Shown here: positions 10,601 to 23,404 of the stretch, one piece after another
Position numbering within the stretch: position 1 is the stretch's first letter
How the letters are laid out: each line of letters opens with the position of its first letter
NCBI GenBank assembly: GCA_016758905.1
Contig: JAEPQZ010000003.1
Coordinates: 1,612,001 to 1,676,000, forward strand
DNA: 64,000 nt
DNA from: Umbelopsis isabellina
Lineage: Eukaryota > Mucoromycota > Umbelopsidomycetes > Umbelopsidales > Umbelopsidaceae
Reading direction: 5' to 3'
Notes under the pieces: model-generated
What the model saw: only the letters and a program-made list of their open reading frames with translations
What the model was told of the DNA's origin: nothing
The model's database searches: none
Made by a program: the position numbers and the translations under genes

Positions 10601-11550
10601 GGTATTAGAAGAGGGAAGAGAAGTAGTTGAAATAATTCATTGACGCCTTGGCAGAAGGAAATGTTAAAAGAGTCTAAAACTTATGCTCATTGTCTAATAA
10701 CAATGATCGTCTGCCAGTCACGACACAACTGTTGTGTTTGAACTGGCTCTTGGCAAATGCCACTCCAACTTCAGAATTTCAGACGCCGCCTCTTGGCGCG
10801 AATTCAAAATTGCCTTTTTGGTTGCATTTCGTATCCCCGGATCCGCTAGTATACACTACTGCTCTTCATCGCCAAAAAGCAAAGGGAAACGCCAAACCTT
10901 GTTATGTATTTGTTACGAAAGTAAAAGATATAATTCAAGAAATGTAAAATAAACGTAGTTTGCATGTAGCCTTGTTATCATGGGCTGTACAATCGGTGGA
11001 CTTGCCCTGAAGCATGTGACTTGACCACCACCTCGGCAAAGTAGTACATTATTTAGAAATATAAAAATTTCTTTTCCTTATACGAGAAAACAGCATTGGC
11101 ATTTAGGTATTGTCAAGTACCTGATTGGTAGGGCCTGCTCTACTATTTTAGAAATTGCCTTGGCTTGTTCCATCTGCTTCGTTGTTCTCAAAAATGCCAA
11201 TCATCCGCTTTGCCTTATTACTGGTGTAATGCGAGCATCGGCCAACCGCAACCTTGGCTACTTTCCTCGATACAATAAGTGAGCCATATTCGTAGCTAGC
11301 CAAATAATTTCCCCACTGTCTTACCATCCTTTGATATACTTCATTAGTTTCTCATTGATATTTGTAAAGGGGTATTCATTTTGTATCGATAATTTCCCCA
11401 CAGTCTAAAGAGTGTGCTAGTATTCATATATAAACGATATGACAATGTGTTTTGTTTTATATATATTAACTGTAAATAATTTGTGGGTGTTGCAGAAGTA
11501 TATCTGTGCGATGGCTTTGCGAACATCATACTTTTTATGACAAAAATTGA
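10601..11550. other. Intergenic stretch, possible ATG-less ORF
   Basis: This is the promoter side of the ankyrin gene and the upstream side of the Clr2-like gene. An 85-codon plus-strand frame ends at a TAA at 10945-10947 and is followed at once by AATAAA. It has no in-frame ATG; the only start-like codon is TTG at about 10690. It could be the last exon of an unrecognised gene or chance. The rest is AT-rich and I see no further coding signal. Confidence 0.4.
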
Positions 11551-12407
11551 CCGAAATCCGAAATCTCTCTTTGGCTTGTACAAAAAGCCGGAAATAAAGA
11601 TCTAAAAGACTCTCATGTCCCGCCAGTGAATGTACTTGAAGAAGCTACAAGACTTGCAGTTCTTGTCCATGCCATGAGTAAAAGAGTACGTCGTATACCG
11701 CCACCTAAGTTTTCCGATGCTATCACCACCAGCTACCCAACTCGAACACCCGTAAACGGTTTTGGCCAGTATATAGAAACGCCAACCAGTATAGCAAAAT
11801 GCGATTATTGGATGTTCAACCTTGGCGCTGCTTTATCAGTAGAGAGAGGGATCAATTCGGAAGGTAGGTAGAAATAAAGGCTTTTGCATATATGGCAAAA
11901 TGACGATAATTTCATAGGTTGGGTATGTATATACACACTTTTTGCAGCATCAATGTTAAAATGTTTACGTAACCTTTAGGCAAGGTGAGGCTGTCCAGTT
12001 TGCCAGCAGGCTATAAAATGTTTGAGCATCGCCGGCGCACTAAAAGTGATCTCTACGTATATGGTGAGTACTCTGTTTGCTACTAGATTATCCGGCGTAC
12101 CAGTGGTATTGACAATCCCATGCAAGGCCATCCTTTAAAGGAACGGTTCAGAAGTGTCAATCAGTTCAGCAAGCATATATTGTGGCTGGATCAAAAGTCG
12201 AAATCCACCAGCGCAAAGTGCGACTGTCACTTGTGTACAGAGATGTATGGAACCAAGAGTGATCATGCCTCAGACAAACAACTTCGTGATGAATCGAAAG
12301 ACGTAGAAGAGACTGTGAAGCAAATGTATATAAATGAATCTCTTACTCCTCACCAGCTCGGGATATCCAATCCACGCTCACTTAGAAAAAGAAATAAATC
12401 TAGCTGA
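11551..12407 (+). CDS. Clr2-domain silencing-type protein (5' end unresolved)
   Basis: Open segments 11551-11863, 11980-12063 and 12127-12407 join in one frame. The core reads LPAGYKMFEHRRR, LYVYGHP, RFRSVNQFSKHILWL and then CDCHLC, which matches the Clr2 transcription-silencing domain as I recall it (LP-GY-LFE, YLYGHP, RFRS-EF-PHL-WL, C-C-x2-C). Clr2 works with the SHREC histone deacetylase complex at heterochromatin in fission yeast. Here the protein is only about 180-225 residues, with the domain near its end and a basic tail, so it is a short relative and not a full Clr2. The start is unclear: the frame is open from 11551 but the first in-frame ATG is at 11674, and a stop at 11548-11550 precedes it with no acceptor between. 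An undetected upstream exon or a truncated N-terminus are both possible. Confidence 0.65.
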
Positions 12408-12783
12408 TGACCAAAATATACCAAAATTTTACATTTGGAGTAGGCACATATACTCTGACTGCCAATGGTCACATACGGCAGTCAGCGCCTTTAAAGGGGT
12501 CATCTGCATGTAATTCAATATGACCAATGCAGATGTCCTCTCAACTAGTTACAAATTAATACCCGCATCATCATTCACCTTGGTAACGGTTTTGTAGCAA
12601 AAGTAAATCAGTTTAGTTAAGACAGCAGTTGTTACTCACAAAGCTGGTGCTACAGCCCACCTTCCGTACAAAATTCAGCAGTCATGAGCAAGTCACAATT
12701 TTTTTAAGCAATGGGGGCAATTTTTTTTGCAAAGGCAAGTTTCTCGAGCTTTAGTGCCTTGTTAGTCCCGACATTAAAGCGCA
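12408..12783. other. Intergenic stretch with two consecutive hairpins
   Basis: Two perfect 9-bp inverted repeats follow each other here: CTGACTGCC (12455-12463) with GGCAGTCAG (12477-12485), and CATCTGCAT (12501-12509) with ATGCAGATG (12527-12535). They lie 48-128 bp past the Clr2-like stop and about 250-330 bp before the UTP12 start. They could structure a 3' UTR, act as protein sites or be remnants of a small element. No ORF is seen. Confidence 0.6.
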
Positions 12784-15700
12784 ATGGTCAAGGCGTATTT
12801 ACGTTATGAGCCTTCGCAGACGTTTGGCGTAATCAACTCGACTGGATCAAACATCATTTATGATCATGAAGGCAAATTAGCCATCGCACCTGCACTGGAA
12901 GAAGTCATTGTGTGGGACATAAAGAAAGGTACTCAGATTGGCAAATGGAAGGATTCGTCCAATCGTGCCGAAGTAACTTGCATTGCTCGAAGCCCCAACA
13001 ACTATGATTTTGCTGTCGGGTAAGTAAATCGAATTGAGTGTAGTGTCATCTTTCACCGATATGCTGACAAGCGTTGTTGTAGTTACCAAGACGGAAACAT
13101 CAGGATTTGGAATATCAAAACATCGACTTCCACTGTCACATTGAACGGACACCGAGGTGCTGTTACTGCGCTTTCCTTTGATTCAGACGGCACACGACTG
13201 GTTTCAGGTTCAAAAGATACCGACATTATCATCTGGGATGTGGTGGCCGAAGTTGGACAATACAGATTAAAGGGTCATAAGGATCAAATCACACAGTTGG
13301 CTTTTATCGAGCGAGATCTCAACAAAGACACAGAAGACGAAATGTCTACAGAAGAAAACATTGGTGTTTCCCGCTCTGGTTATGTATTGTCATCTTCCAA
13401 AGATACACTTTTAAAGCTTTGGGATTTGTCTACTCAACATTGTCGAGAAACCGTGGTTGGGCATCGTACTGAAGTATGGTCATTCGATATCAATGGAAAG
13501 AAAGACATTATTATATCTGGAAGCAGCGAGCAAGTGTTGAAAGTTTGGAAAATCGATTGGTCTGTGCTAGCACAGTCTCTTGAGCAGCTTGATGCCGAGG
13601 AGCAACAAGTCGAAGAAGGTGATGCTATGGATGGTGTTGAACATCAAGCTCCCACCTTGAAGAAAGCGATCAACCTATATGGAAATCTTCCCCGAAGCTC
13701 CAGAGACAGAGTCATTACTGTCCAATTCCATCCTTCACAAGAATATATCGGTGTCCAAGCTGCTGACAAGTCCGTCGAGCTTTATCGTGTTCGTGAACAT
13801 GACGAAATCCGCAAGAAAATGCAACGACGAAAGAGAAGACAGAAGGAAAAGGGAAAGGAAGTTGATGATACTGATGAGATTCAGGTAGAAGATGAATTTA
13901 CACCACATGTCATTGTTCGCACACCCGTCAAGGTTCGCAGCTTTGACTTTGCTCCTGTTACGGATGTAAAGAAAGCTGGTCAAATTCAATTTGTTGCTTC
14001 CTTGATCAACAACACCATTGATGTTTATTCCGCACCATTGCCTGTGAAGAAAGCCTCTAACGAAGAACAGCCCGAGCCAGTTCGTTTACACTCCCTCGAT
14101 CTCCAGGGTCATCGTGGTGACATCCGCGCTTTGGCATTGAGCACAGACGATGAACTTTTAGCGTCTGCATCAAACAGTAAGTGATACTCTCCGTATCATT
14201 GTAAATAACTCATGTGAAATATATATCTAATTCTCTGGTGATAGATATATTGAAGATTTGGAACGTAAAGTCTACTACCTGCATTCGATCTTTAGAGTGT
14301 GGGTTTGCACTGTGTTCCGCCTTTTTGCCCGGTAACCGCCACGTCATTGTTGGAACTAAGACTGGTGAATTGGAATTGTATGATTTGGCGTCGTCCTCTA
14401 TGTTAGAGTCAATCAAAGCCCACGATGGTGCAATCTACTCACTTCAAGTTCGACCGGACAAGCGAGGTTTGGTGACTGGTAGTGCCGATAAAGATGTCAA
14501 ATTCTGGGATTTCGATATGGTTGAGGACAAATCCGTCGACGGCAATGCACAAACACGTCCTAAGCGATTGACGTTAGCTCACATGCGAACCCTCAAAATG
14601 TCTGACGAAGTTTTGTGTGTCAAATACAGTCCCGATCAAAATCTGGTAGCTGTCTCACTGCTGGACACAACCGTCAAGGTCTTCTATCACGACACTCTCA
14701 AGTTCTTTTTGTCGTTGTATGGTCACAAGGTAAAATATCTGGTAGATTTACATGCTTTGATGACAATATCTAACCGTTCGCACAACAGCTGCCTGTTCTT
14801 TCTATGGATATTTCTTCTGATAGCACGCTGATTGCCACTTGCTCTGCGGATAAGAATGTCAAACTTTGGGGTTTGGATTTCGGTGATTGTCACAAGTCTA
14901 TCTTTGCACATCAGGAGAGTATTATGGCCATTCAATTCGTCTGGGGTACACACTACTTCTTTACAGCAAGTAAGGACAAGACAGTAAAGTACTGGGATGG
15001 AGATAAGTTTGAAAACATCATGAAATTGGAGGGCCACCACGGTGAAGTCTGGTCATTAGCTATCTCCAAACATGGCACATTTGTTATTTCTGGTTCTCAC
15101 GATCGCTCATTGAGATTATGGGAACGCACTGAGGAGCAGTTATTTTTGGAAGAAGAGCGTGAAAAAGAATTAGACGAATTATACGAATCTACCCTTGCTG
15201 GCCAAATGGAAAAGACAGATATCAATGAAGGCGATGAGCTTGGTTCAGCAGGAAAGCAAACCATGGAAACCCTCAAAGCAGGAGAGAAAATCATTGAGGC
15301 TCTCGATCTTGGCGATGAAGATCAAGCGGCTTTGGCTGCATATCACAAGGCTAAGAGTCAAAACTTGCCTGCTTCCATGCCTCAAAGAAATCCCATTCTG
15401 ATAGCTATGGGAGACTTGCCTGCCGACAAATATGTCTTGCAAGTGGTAGGAAAAGTCAGAGCCAATGACCTCGAAGAGGCATTGTTGGTTCTCCCATTTA
15501 GCAAGGTTGTATCTCTAATCAATTATCTTGACCAATGGGCTAAAAAGGTTTGTATAACGTTTTTTTGCAAGCGAATGGTGTTTCAAGCTTGTACTGATGT
15601 TTTCTACTTTTAGGATTGGAATATTGTTTTGGTGTGCCGTATCTTATTTGCCCTTCTCAAGACACATCACCATCAAATCGTTGCCAACCGAATGATGCGT

Positions 15701-15901
15701 CCTATGCTAGACTCTATTCGATTCAACTTGCGCTCACAACTTCAAAAACACAAGGATACCATGGGATACAATCGGGCGGCTTTGATGTACATGCAACGCG
15801 ATTATAAGTCTAAACACATGACCGAGTTCCAAGACGAGGACGGTCCATCAACAGAAGATGGTCAAGAGAAAAAGCGAAAATTTGTAAATGTAACTGTATA
15901 A
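12784..15901 (+). CDS. DIP2: U3 snoRNP protein UTP12 (DIP2/WDR3)
   Basis: Exons 12784-13019, 13083-14176, 14245-14729, 14789-15547 and 15614-15901 give 953 residues. Utp12/Dip2 is a UTP-B subunit of the small-subunit processome that binds U3 snoRNP and is needed for 18S rRNA processing in the nucleolus. Twelve or more WD40 blades can be followed, for example GHRGAVTALSFDSDGTRLVSG, GSADKDVKFWDF, ADKNVKLWGL and GSHDRSLRLWERT, in the two-propeller layout. They are followed by the C-terminal helical Utp12 domain (EALLVLPFSKVVSLINYL to the end). A lysine/arginine-rich insert (about residues 315-340) and the KKRKF tail fit nucleolar targeting. Length and domain order match yeast Dip2 (943 residues). 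Confidence 0.95.
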
Positions 15902-17766
15902 GCCTTTAGATTCCGTCTCTCGACAACCTCATGATTCATCTTTGCACTACTTTTGATTTAATAAAAACCACTCCATTTTTTGCATGAATCAATCTGCTTT
16001 GTGCCATAAAATAAAAAACTAACTGCCGTACCGTACCGGGTATACCGTGTCGCACCGGACATACCTTGTCGTTACTCAAACACAAATCGTCTTATTACGT
16101 CCGAGAGCCCGTCTCCTTTTAGGGGCAAGCGCTTTTGACTTCGGACGTGGCGCGGCGTTGCCATTGAAGCAATCTAGTACTTCTTCTCTTTGCGTCATCG
16201 CTTACAATCCCTTCGCTATTCTGTAGAAGGTAATTCTTACTGCTTCCGCTTAATATATATCTCGCCGCTCGGATATACGGCTTATATCAGCTTTTGAAGT
16301 TGCATATGCCTGAGTTCATTTTCATATCGTACCTGCAGGAAATGATAATTAACAAAATAGGGACTAAGAAGAATCGGTCCAATGTTGCTTTGTTTGTAAC
16401 ATGGCAGCCTGCAAAGAAAACGACTGCAATACATTATCTTTGGAATTTGATGACGGTCAGATGAATAGCCATTTCTGCTTTTTTTTTTTCTATTTTTACC
16501 TTATTGAGAGGAGTTGTCCCACGGGCATCTTTGCTCTGCATACAATCGAATTAAAAGTGGTGCCGCGGATGGCAACCGCCGTATGAACATAGTTGATGAA
16601 ATGGAGCAACAAAATTACTTTTTAACTAGAAGCTCAGCAAATGAAAAATAAGAAAATCATTTAATTTTCATAGTTGATCATTATTTAATTGGGCATTTGC
16701 TTATCAAAGGATGATAATATGCTTGTTGCTGCAACTCATAACCCTGGGAAACAGCAAATGTAATATTCTTTTGCATGAAATAGTCTACATTTTCGTATAG
16801 CAATTTCATTACAACGAAAGAACCATAAAGGTAATAATATAACGATTAATTGAACGTGATGATCTTTGACTGGGATTTGCAGACTTGTGTCACTCAAAAT
16901 CCCACTAATTTCGTGGGTGGTCAGTTGCACATGCAAAATTACATGCAGACATACTTTGAAAACGCGATATATGCGGACATATAGTCCCAAGCTAATGCCA
17001 TGCATAATCTGATCGAGGGAATTGCTTACCATCAGGTTGCACTCAGTGGGTGGCGAAGTAGTTCAGTATGGCTTTCATAGCGTCTGGTGGCTTCAATTTG
17101 AATTGCTTGTGACATGACCAGGAATGGTGATTGACAGGTCTTGTGGTAATGAATAAAGCCATGTTTGGTGAATTAACTGAGACCACAGTCAACTTATAGA
17201 ATTTAAATTACTGTACTGAATTTTGAAATTGAATTTCGAAGCAAACAATGAATAGACAAGGACTTTGTCATTGATAACCATGTCCATAGTCCGCGCTTTC
17301 GCCGGCATGTATTATTTAATTAATTACACAGCATCAGCATGATAATCCTTCAATAGAGCTTATGAGATAATGGCGAACGGAGAGCATACATCCAAAGAAG
17401 AAACGAATTACTACTTCCTAACATTGCATTATCATAAAAAGAAAAAAATGTCTGTTCGCGTCTGCTGTAACACTTATCTTGTCGTCGCAAGTAAAGTGAT
17501 TATGAAATTAGTTGCGATTTGTTTGGCCCAAGCCATCAATGGCTAAGCCAGGCACATATATGGTCAAAAAGGCTTAAAAAAGGAAATTACAAACCATTAC
17601 CTAGTAGTTTAATTATTAGCAACCCAGGATATTGGGGTGCGTGGATTAGCAAATCAATCCTTTAAATTTTAGTATAAAGGCACCGAGGTTTTTCATCTTC
17701 ATCACAGTATTCCACATCTAAGCTTTCACTAAAGCCTATTCCCATTCCCTTCTTTTATCCTTTGTA
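15902..17766. other. Long intergenic region with protease promoter
   Basis: No convincing gene. The UTP12 3' end has AATAAA near 15960. At 16027-16065 an ACCG motif recurs in imperfect copies, and 16097-16104 / 16141-16148 (ACGTCCGA / TCGGACGT) form a perfect 8-bp inverted repeat with a 36-nt loop. A 61-codon frame at 16401-16586 crosses a T-run and looks like chance. The right end is the promoter of the aspartic protease. Confidence 0.5.
17673..17678 (+). promoter_or_regulatory. TATA box of the aspartic protease
   Basis: TATAAA about 90 bp before the ATG at 17767, followed by a pyrimidine-rich leader (TTTTTCATCTTCATC). Spacing and context are those of a strongly expressed fungal gene. Confidence 0.6.
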
Positions 17767-19091
17767 ATGAAGATCTCTGCTTGTATTGCCTTGATTGCAG
17801 TGGCTCTTGCTGCTGTTGACGCTCGCCCAGCTCGCCATCATTCGTCGGCCGCTCCATCCGCAGTCTCTTCTGCTGCAGCTGCTCCTTCCCATGCTCCTGC
17901 CCACTCAACATTGAGCGTTCCTCTTAAGGCCAATCCTCATTTCAAGAAGAATGCCAAGGGTGCTGTCTTGAAGGCCATTAACAAGTACAAGAAGTACCAA
18001 ACTGCTTCTTCTCACCACATTCTGGCTAGCACCGGCGGTGTCAACATGACCGACTACCAAAATGATGTGATGTACTATGGTGAAGTCACTGTCGGTACCC
18101 CAGGTCAAACATTTAAGCTCGATTTCGATACTGGATCCTCAGATCTCTGGTTTGGTAAGTTGAAACAATTTCCCCCCTGCCAAATTTCTATTGGAAATTC
18201 AAGAAATTTAACCTTTTTTATCTTTTATGTCGATCCTTTCTCTTGAAAACAGCCTCAACTCTGTGCAGCAGCTGCAGTGGCAAGACTGAGTACGACTCTA
18301 GCAAGTCTTCTACCTACAAGAAAGATGGTCGCGCATGGAAGATCTCTTATGGTGATGGATCTTCTTCCTCTGGTATTCTCGCCACTGACGATGTCACCAT
18401 TGGAGGCCTCAAGATTACCGGACAGACCATTGAATTGGCTGAAGAAATTTCTTCAGAGTTCACCTCTGACCCCACTGACGGTTTGATGGGTCTTGCTTTC
18501 GACTCCATCACTAGCGTTTCTGGTGTTCAGACTCCCATGGACAACTTGATTTCACAAGGCTTGATCTCCAAGCCTATCTTCGGTGTCTTCCTTGGCAAGG
18601 ACTCCAACGGTGGAGGTGGTGAATATCTCTTTGGTGGAATTGATGATTCAAAGTATTCTGGAACTCTTGCCACCGTTCAGGTTGACAACTCTCAAGGATT
18701 CTGGGGAATTAGTGTTGACTCTGGAAGCGTAGCTAGCGCTTCTATCGATTCCTTCAGTGCCATCATTGACACCGGAACCACCCTTCTTTTGCTTCCTAAT
18801 GATCAGGCCAGCCAAGTTGCCTCTGCCTTGAGCGCCACCGACAACGGTGATGGTACCTACAGCATTTCTTGCGATGCTTCCACTTTGAGCGACCTCAGCT
18901 TCAGCATTGGAGGAAATGACTACACCGTCCCCGCTGCTGACTTGATTTTCCAGCAACAAGGCGACCAATGTATTGCCGGATTCGGTTATGGTGGTCTCCA
19001 ATTTGCTATTTTGGGTGACGTCTTCATCAAGAACAACTATGTTGTCTTCCAACAAGAAGATTCTCCTTCCGTCCAGCTTGCAGCTATCTAA
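17767..19091 (+). CDS. Secreted aspartic protease, rhizopuspepsin-like
   Basis: Exons 17767-18154 and 18253-19091 give 408 residues. Pepsin-family (A1) endopeptidase, acting outside the cell at acid pH. A signal peptide ([19 protein letters not shown]) is followed by a Ser/Ala-rich propeptide to about residue 95. The mature enzyme begins near [20 protein letters not shown]. Both catalytic motifs are present: [10 protein letters not shown], with the intron splitting it right after the F, and [12 protein letters not shown]. The flap YGDGSSSSG and the ASTLCSSC loop are also seen. Sequence stretches such as [18 protein letters not shown] and CIAGFGYG follow rhizopuspepsin almost word for word, the best single indicator that the genome is from Mucorales. 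Confidence 0.97.
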
Positions 19092-19430
19092 ATGCAAGTC
19101 TAGGTGATAATAGTGTTTGTACTGCGAGAAGCTTGCTGGCCCTGTTTGTTAGTACAAATATGCGAAAATATAATTTTTATTATCGTAGCATTCAATAAAA
19201 TCTCGACGAATAGTTTGCATGCAAATATCATATACTTTTATGGCCTTTCCGCAACATTTTGCTTTGTGCCGCACTGCAAAACCTTGATTGTTTGTCTGTG
19301 CGACAATGCACGTGGCGGCTGTGTTCAACTGCCGTTTAGAGAATCATGCCTTGTAACAGACTTTTTGCCATTCTTTAACTGCAAGACAGCTTTGGGTTTA
19401 TTGCTCAAGGTTATATGTCACACTTTTGTG
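19092..19430. other. Convergent 3' regions
   Basis: Space between the stops of the aspartic protease and the convergent secreted protein. An AATAAA at about 19194-19199 can serve the protease. A 113-codon frame at 19104-19445 is Cys/Phe/Leu-rich with no family resemblance and I do not call it. Confidence 0.6.
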
Positions 19431-19998
19431 CTATGCTATCGATAATGTGAAATTGAGTGTTCCAATATAGTTTACACCCCCTTTAGCTATGACAGTATAG
19501 TTTACTGGTAGGCTGGAGACGGAAGGAGTTCCTGCAAGAGTGACAAACCCAGTTGAGTTATCAAGAGCCAGACTCAAGCCATCAGGAAGGGCAGGTTGCA
19601 CACAGGCGCCAATGAAGTAGTTGACTTGCCCGGTGTTGTTCCGAAGAAGCTCCGAGCTAATAACACTTCCCGCTGTTATGCTATTAGGTATGGGTGGGCT
19701 TAAAATGAGATCGTATTGAAATATATCACTATTACATCCGGCAAACAATTGATCACAACTATCCAAATACAAAAGGTCATTCCTACATTCGTATAATTCA
19801 GCAAAATGAGAGTCAAATTAGTGATGTCTACCTTTGGCATGCTGGACAGCAGTCGCAAATACAGCTACTAGGGTTCGTTGAACCAGGCGGACCTTGACAT
19901 GGCAGCGTGGGCGGTAAGCTACATGGCCCGTAACAGCCGCAAGCATCGGCTGTCTTGATGGCATAGAATACAAAAAATATCAATAAAATCAAGCGCAT
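19431..19998 (-). CDS. Secreted Cys-rich protein with putative Ig (He_PIG-like) domain
   Basis: Exons 19998-19832 and 19782-19431 give 172 residues. A signal peptide (MRLILLIFFVFYAIKTADA) leads into a compact Cys/Pro region (CGCYGPCSLPPTLPC, then CICDCCPAC). The second half (about residues 75-172) looks like the bacterial/fungal putative Ig domain He_PIG: PALPDGLSLALDNSTGFVTLAGTPS then NYTVIAKGG, the LP-GLSL...TG-ISGTP pattern. It has possible N-glycosylation sites (NNTG, NSTG, NYTV). A wall-associated or adhesive extracellular role is inferred. The combination of a Cys knot-like head with one Ig unit is unusual for so short a protein. Gene borders are well supported. Confidence 0.72.
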
Positions 19999-20157
19999 GT
20001 TATATGATTAAGAAGTAAGCCGTAAGATTATATCTTTTTCATCAAAGCAAATATTTATACTCGGACAAAAATAAATCGGTCGCCAGACAATAAATCGCAA
20101 GAGGCATCTCTGACCTCGCACGTGATATGACTGCTTTGACCATTTTCTGCTCTCAAC

Positions 20158-20178
20158 TTTTTTTTTTTTTTTTTTTTT
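20158..20178 (+). repeat. Poly-T tract
   Basis: Twenty-one consecutive T residues about 60 bp upstream of the REI1 start codon. Long dA:dT tracts in fungal promoters exclude nucleosomes, a plausible role here. A CACGTG lies just upstream at 20119-20124. Confidence 0.7.
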
Positions 20179-20236
20179 GACCAGCTTGAAAGGACTATAA
20201 GGTACACCTTTTGACTGAGCCATTCAATTCGTTAGC

Positions 20237-21709
20237 ATGTCAGATACAGAAGATCTACAGTCCGGAATTTTCACCTGCATGGCCTGTCAGGTAGCATTCC
20301 GCTCTTCAGACGGCCAAAGAAACCACTACCGATCCGATTGGCATAGATACAACTTGAAGCGCAAAGTAGCTGATCTACCACCCATTACAGCTGCACAGTT
20401 CGACCAGAAACTACAAAGTATGTATCAATACAAAAGTTGTCAATATTTTTAATAATCCACTCATTTTCCCGAATTTAGCCAACCAAGAAAAAACTAAGGA
20501 AAAGGAAGCCGAACAAGAAGCTTTCACTGGAGAATGCCAGCCTTGCAAGTATGTTGATAACTTTTGATAAAGTGCAATTGTCTATTTATGCTCATGTACT
20601 CATCAATTTTCTGCGTAGGAAATCGTTTGGAACTCAAGGTTCTTTCAACAGCCATATTCAATCCAAAAAACACAAGGAAGCCGTTGCTAAGGCTGCTTCC
20701 CGACCACAAAAGACAGTTGCTGAAGCAAAAAATAACACCAAGATCGAGAAGAGCGCAACTCCCGAACTTGTTGTGGATGAAAATATGAGCGAATCTGAAG
20801 TGAACGAATTGATTGACAAGCGGATAGCTGAGGCCGTCCGATTGGATGAATTGGATTGTTTGTTCTGCTCCCATAAGGCAACCACATTTGAAGACAACAT
20901 GACCCACATGACAAAGGCTCATAGTTTTTTCATCCCCGATATTGAATACTTGGCGGATTTGAGCGGTCTTATCAAGTATCTTGGAGAGAAAATCAGTGTT
21001 GGTAACACCTGTCTTTATTGTAATGGCAAAGGACGTGCCATCAAGTCTCTTGAAGCTGTCCGAGCTCATATGGTAAGAATTTATTTTGCGATTGATCCGC
21101 TAGAACGATACTGGGCCAAGGCTAACGTTGGATATTTTGATAGCTTGACAAGGGTCATTGCAAGATTGCTTACGAATCTGAGGAAGATGCTATGGAGGTC
21201 GTGGATTTCTATGATTTCTCATCGTCTTATCCTGAAGGATTTGATCCTGAAAACGCTGATGCAGATGCCGAATTGAGTCAGCTCGCTAGTGATATTCGCC
21301 TCGGTGAGGATGAGATGGAGCTTGTGCTCCCAAGTGGAAATAGAATTGGTCACCGAAGTTTGCAAAGATACTACAAGCAATCCTTCAAGCCCGATGATGT
21401 AAGTTGTAATTCGAGCATTGGCAAATTAGAGTATCCTATTGGTACTAATCTTCTCATTTACCCCCTCTTTAGAACCGTGATTCAGTGCTTATCAACAAGC
21501 TTATTACACAATACACCGATGATCTCGGCTATGAATCTCTTCGAAGCAGTACCGGCCGTCATGCTCAGTACATGATAACTGACGGTCGAAACGGAGCTCC
21601 TACCAAGAGAGATGCATTTGCTGAAATTAGAACCCGTGAAGACTTCAAGTTCAAGGTTGGAATGAAGGCCAATAACCAAAAGCATTTCCGTCTTCAAATC
21701 TTGCAGTAG
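20237..21709 (+). CDS. REI1: 60S biogenesis zinc-finger protein REI1/ZNF622
   Basis: Exons 20237-20417, 20479-20548, 20619-21072, 21144-21398 and 21473-21709 give 398 residues. Rei1 is a cytoplasmic pre-60S factor that recycles the Arx1-Alb1 export factors and probes the exit tunnel. Four zinc fingers are visible: CMACQVAFRSSDGQRNHYRSDWH, with the NHYRSDWHRYNLKRK block diagnostic of this family; CQPCKKSFGTQGSFNSHIQSKKH; CLFCSHKATTFEDNMTHM; and CLYCNGKGRAIKSLEAVRAHM. The C-terminal part keeps LPSGNRIGHRSLQRYYKQ and the final GMKANNQKHFRLQ, also typical. One gene serves here where yeast has the REI1/REH1 pair, as expected for an early-diverging fungus. Confidence 0.95.
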
Positions 21710-21928
21710 ACTGACTATACGTTTGTCTCCACTATCACTCCAAACTTTCTTTTGTTTCCCTTTTTGCATACCATTTTTTGTACATTATGTTGAGATCATT
21801 CAAATCAAACATGCATTGATATTAAGCAAAATTTCGATTTTTTATTTAAAATGTGCAGCTTATTATACATTAGTGCGATGCTAAGTCGCCTGTCATCCAA
21901 ATGAATTCAAAGAATGAATAAAAATTAT

Positions 21929-23404
<1,476 letters not shown>

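Noticed and set aside
10780-10860. Closely spaced EcoRI-, BamHI- and NheI-like sites suggesting vector sequence
   Set aside because: The flanks continue as ordinary AT-rich host DNA and no vector gene or full polylinker is present.
16401-16586. 61-codon frame
   Set aside because: Runs through a T-tract giving poly-Phe; no coding character.
19104-19445. 113-codon plus-strand frame after the protease
   Set aside because: Lies in the 3' flank of one gene and overlaps the end of the converging gene; no family resemblance.
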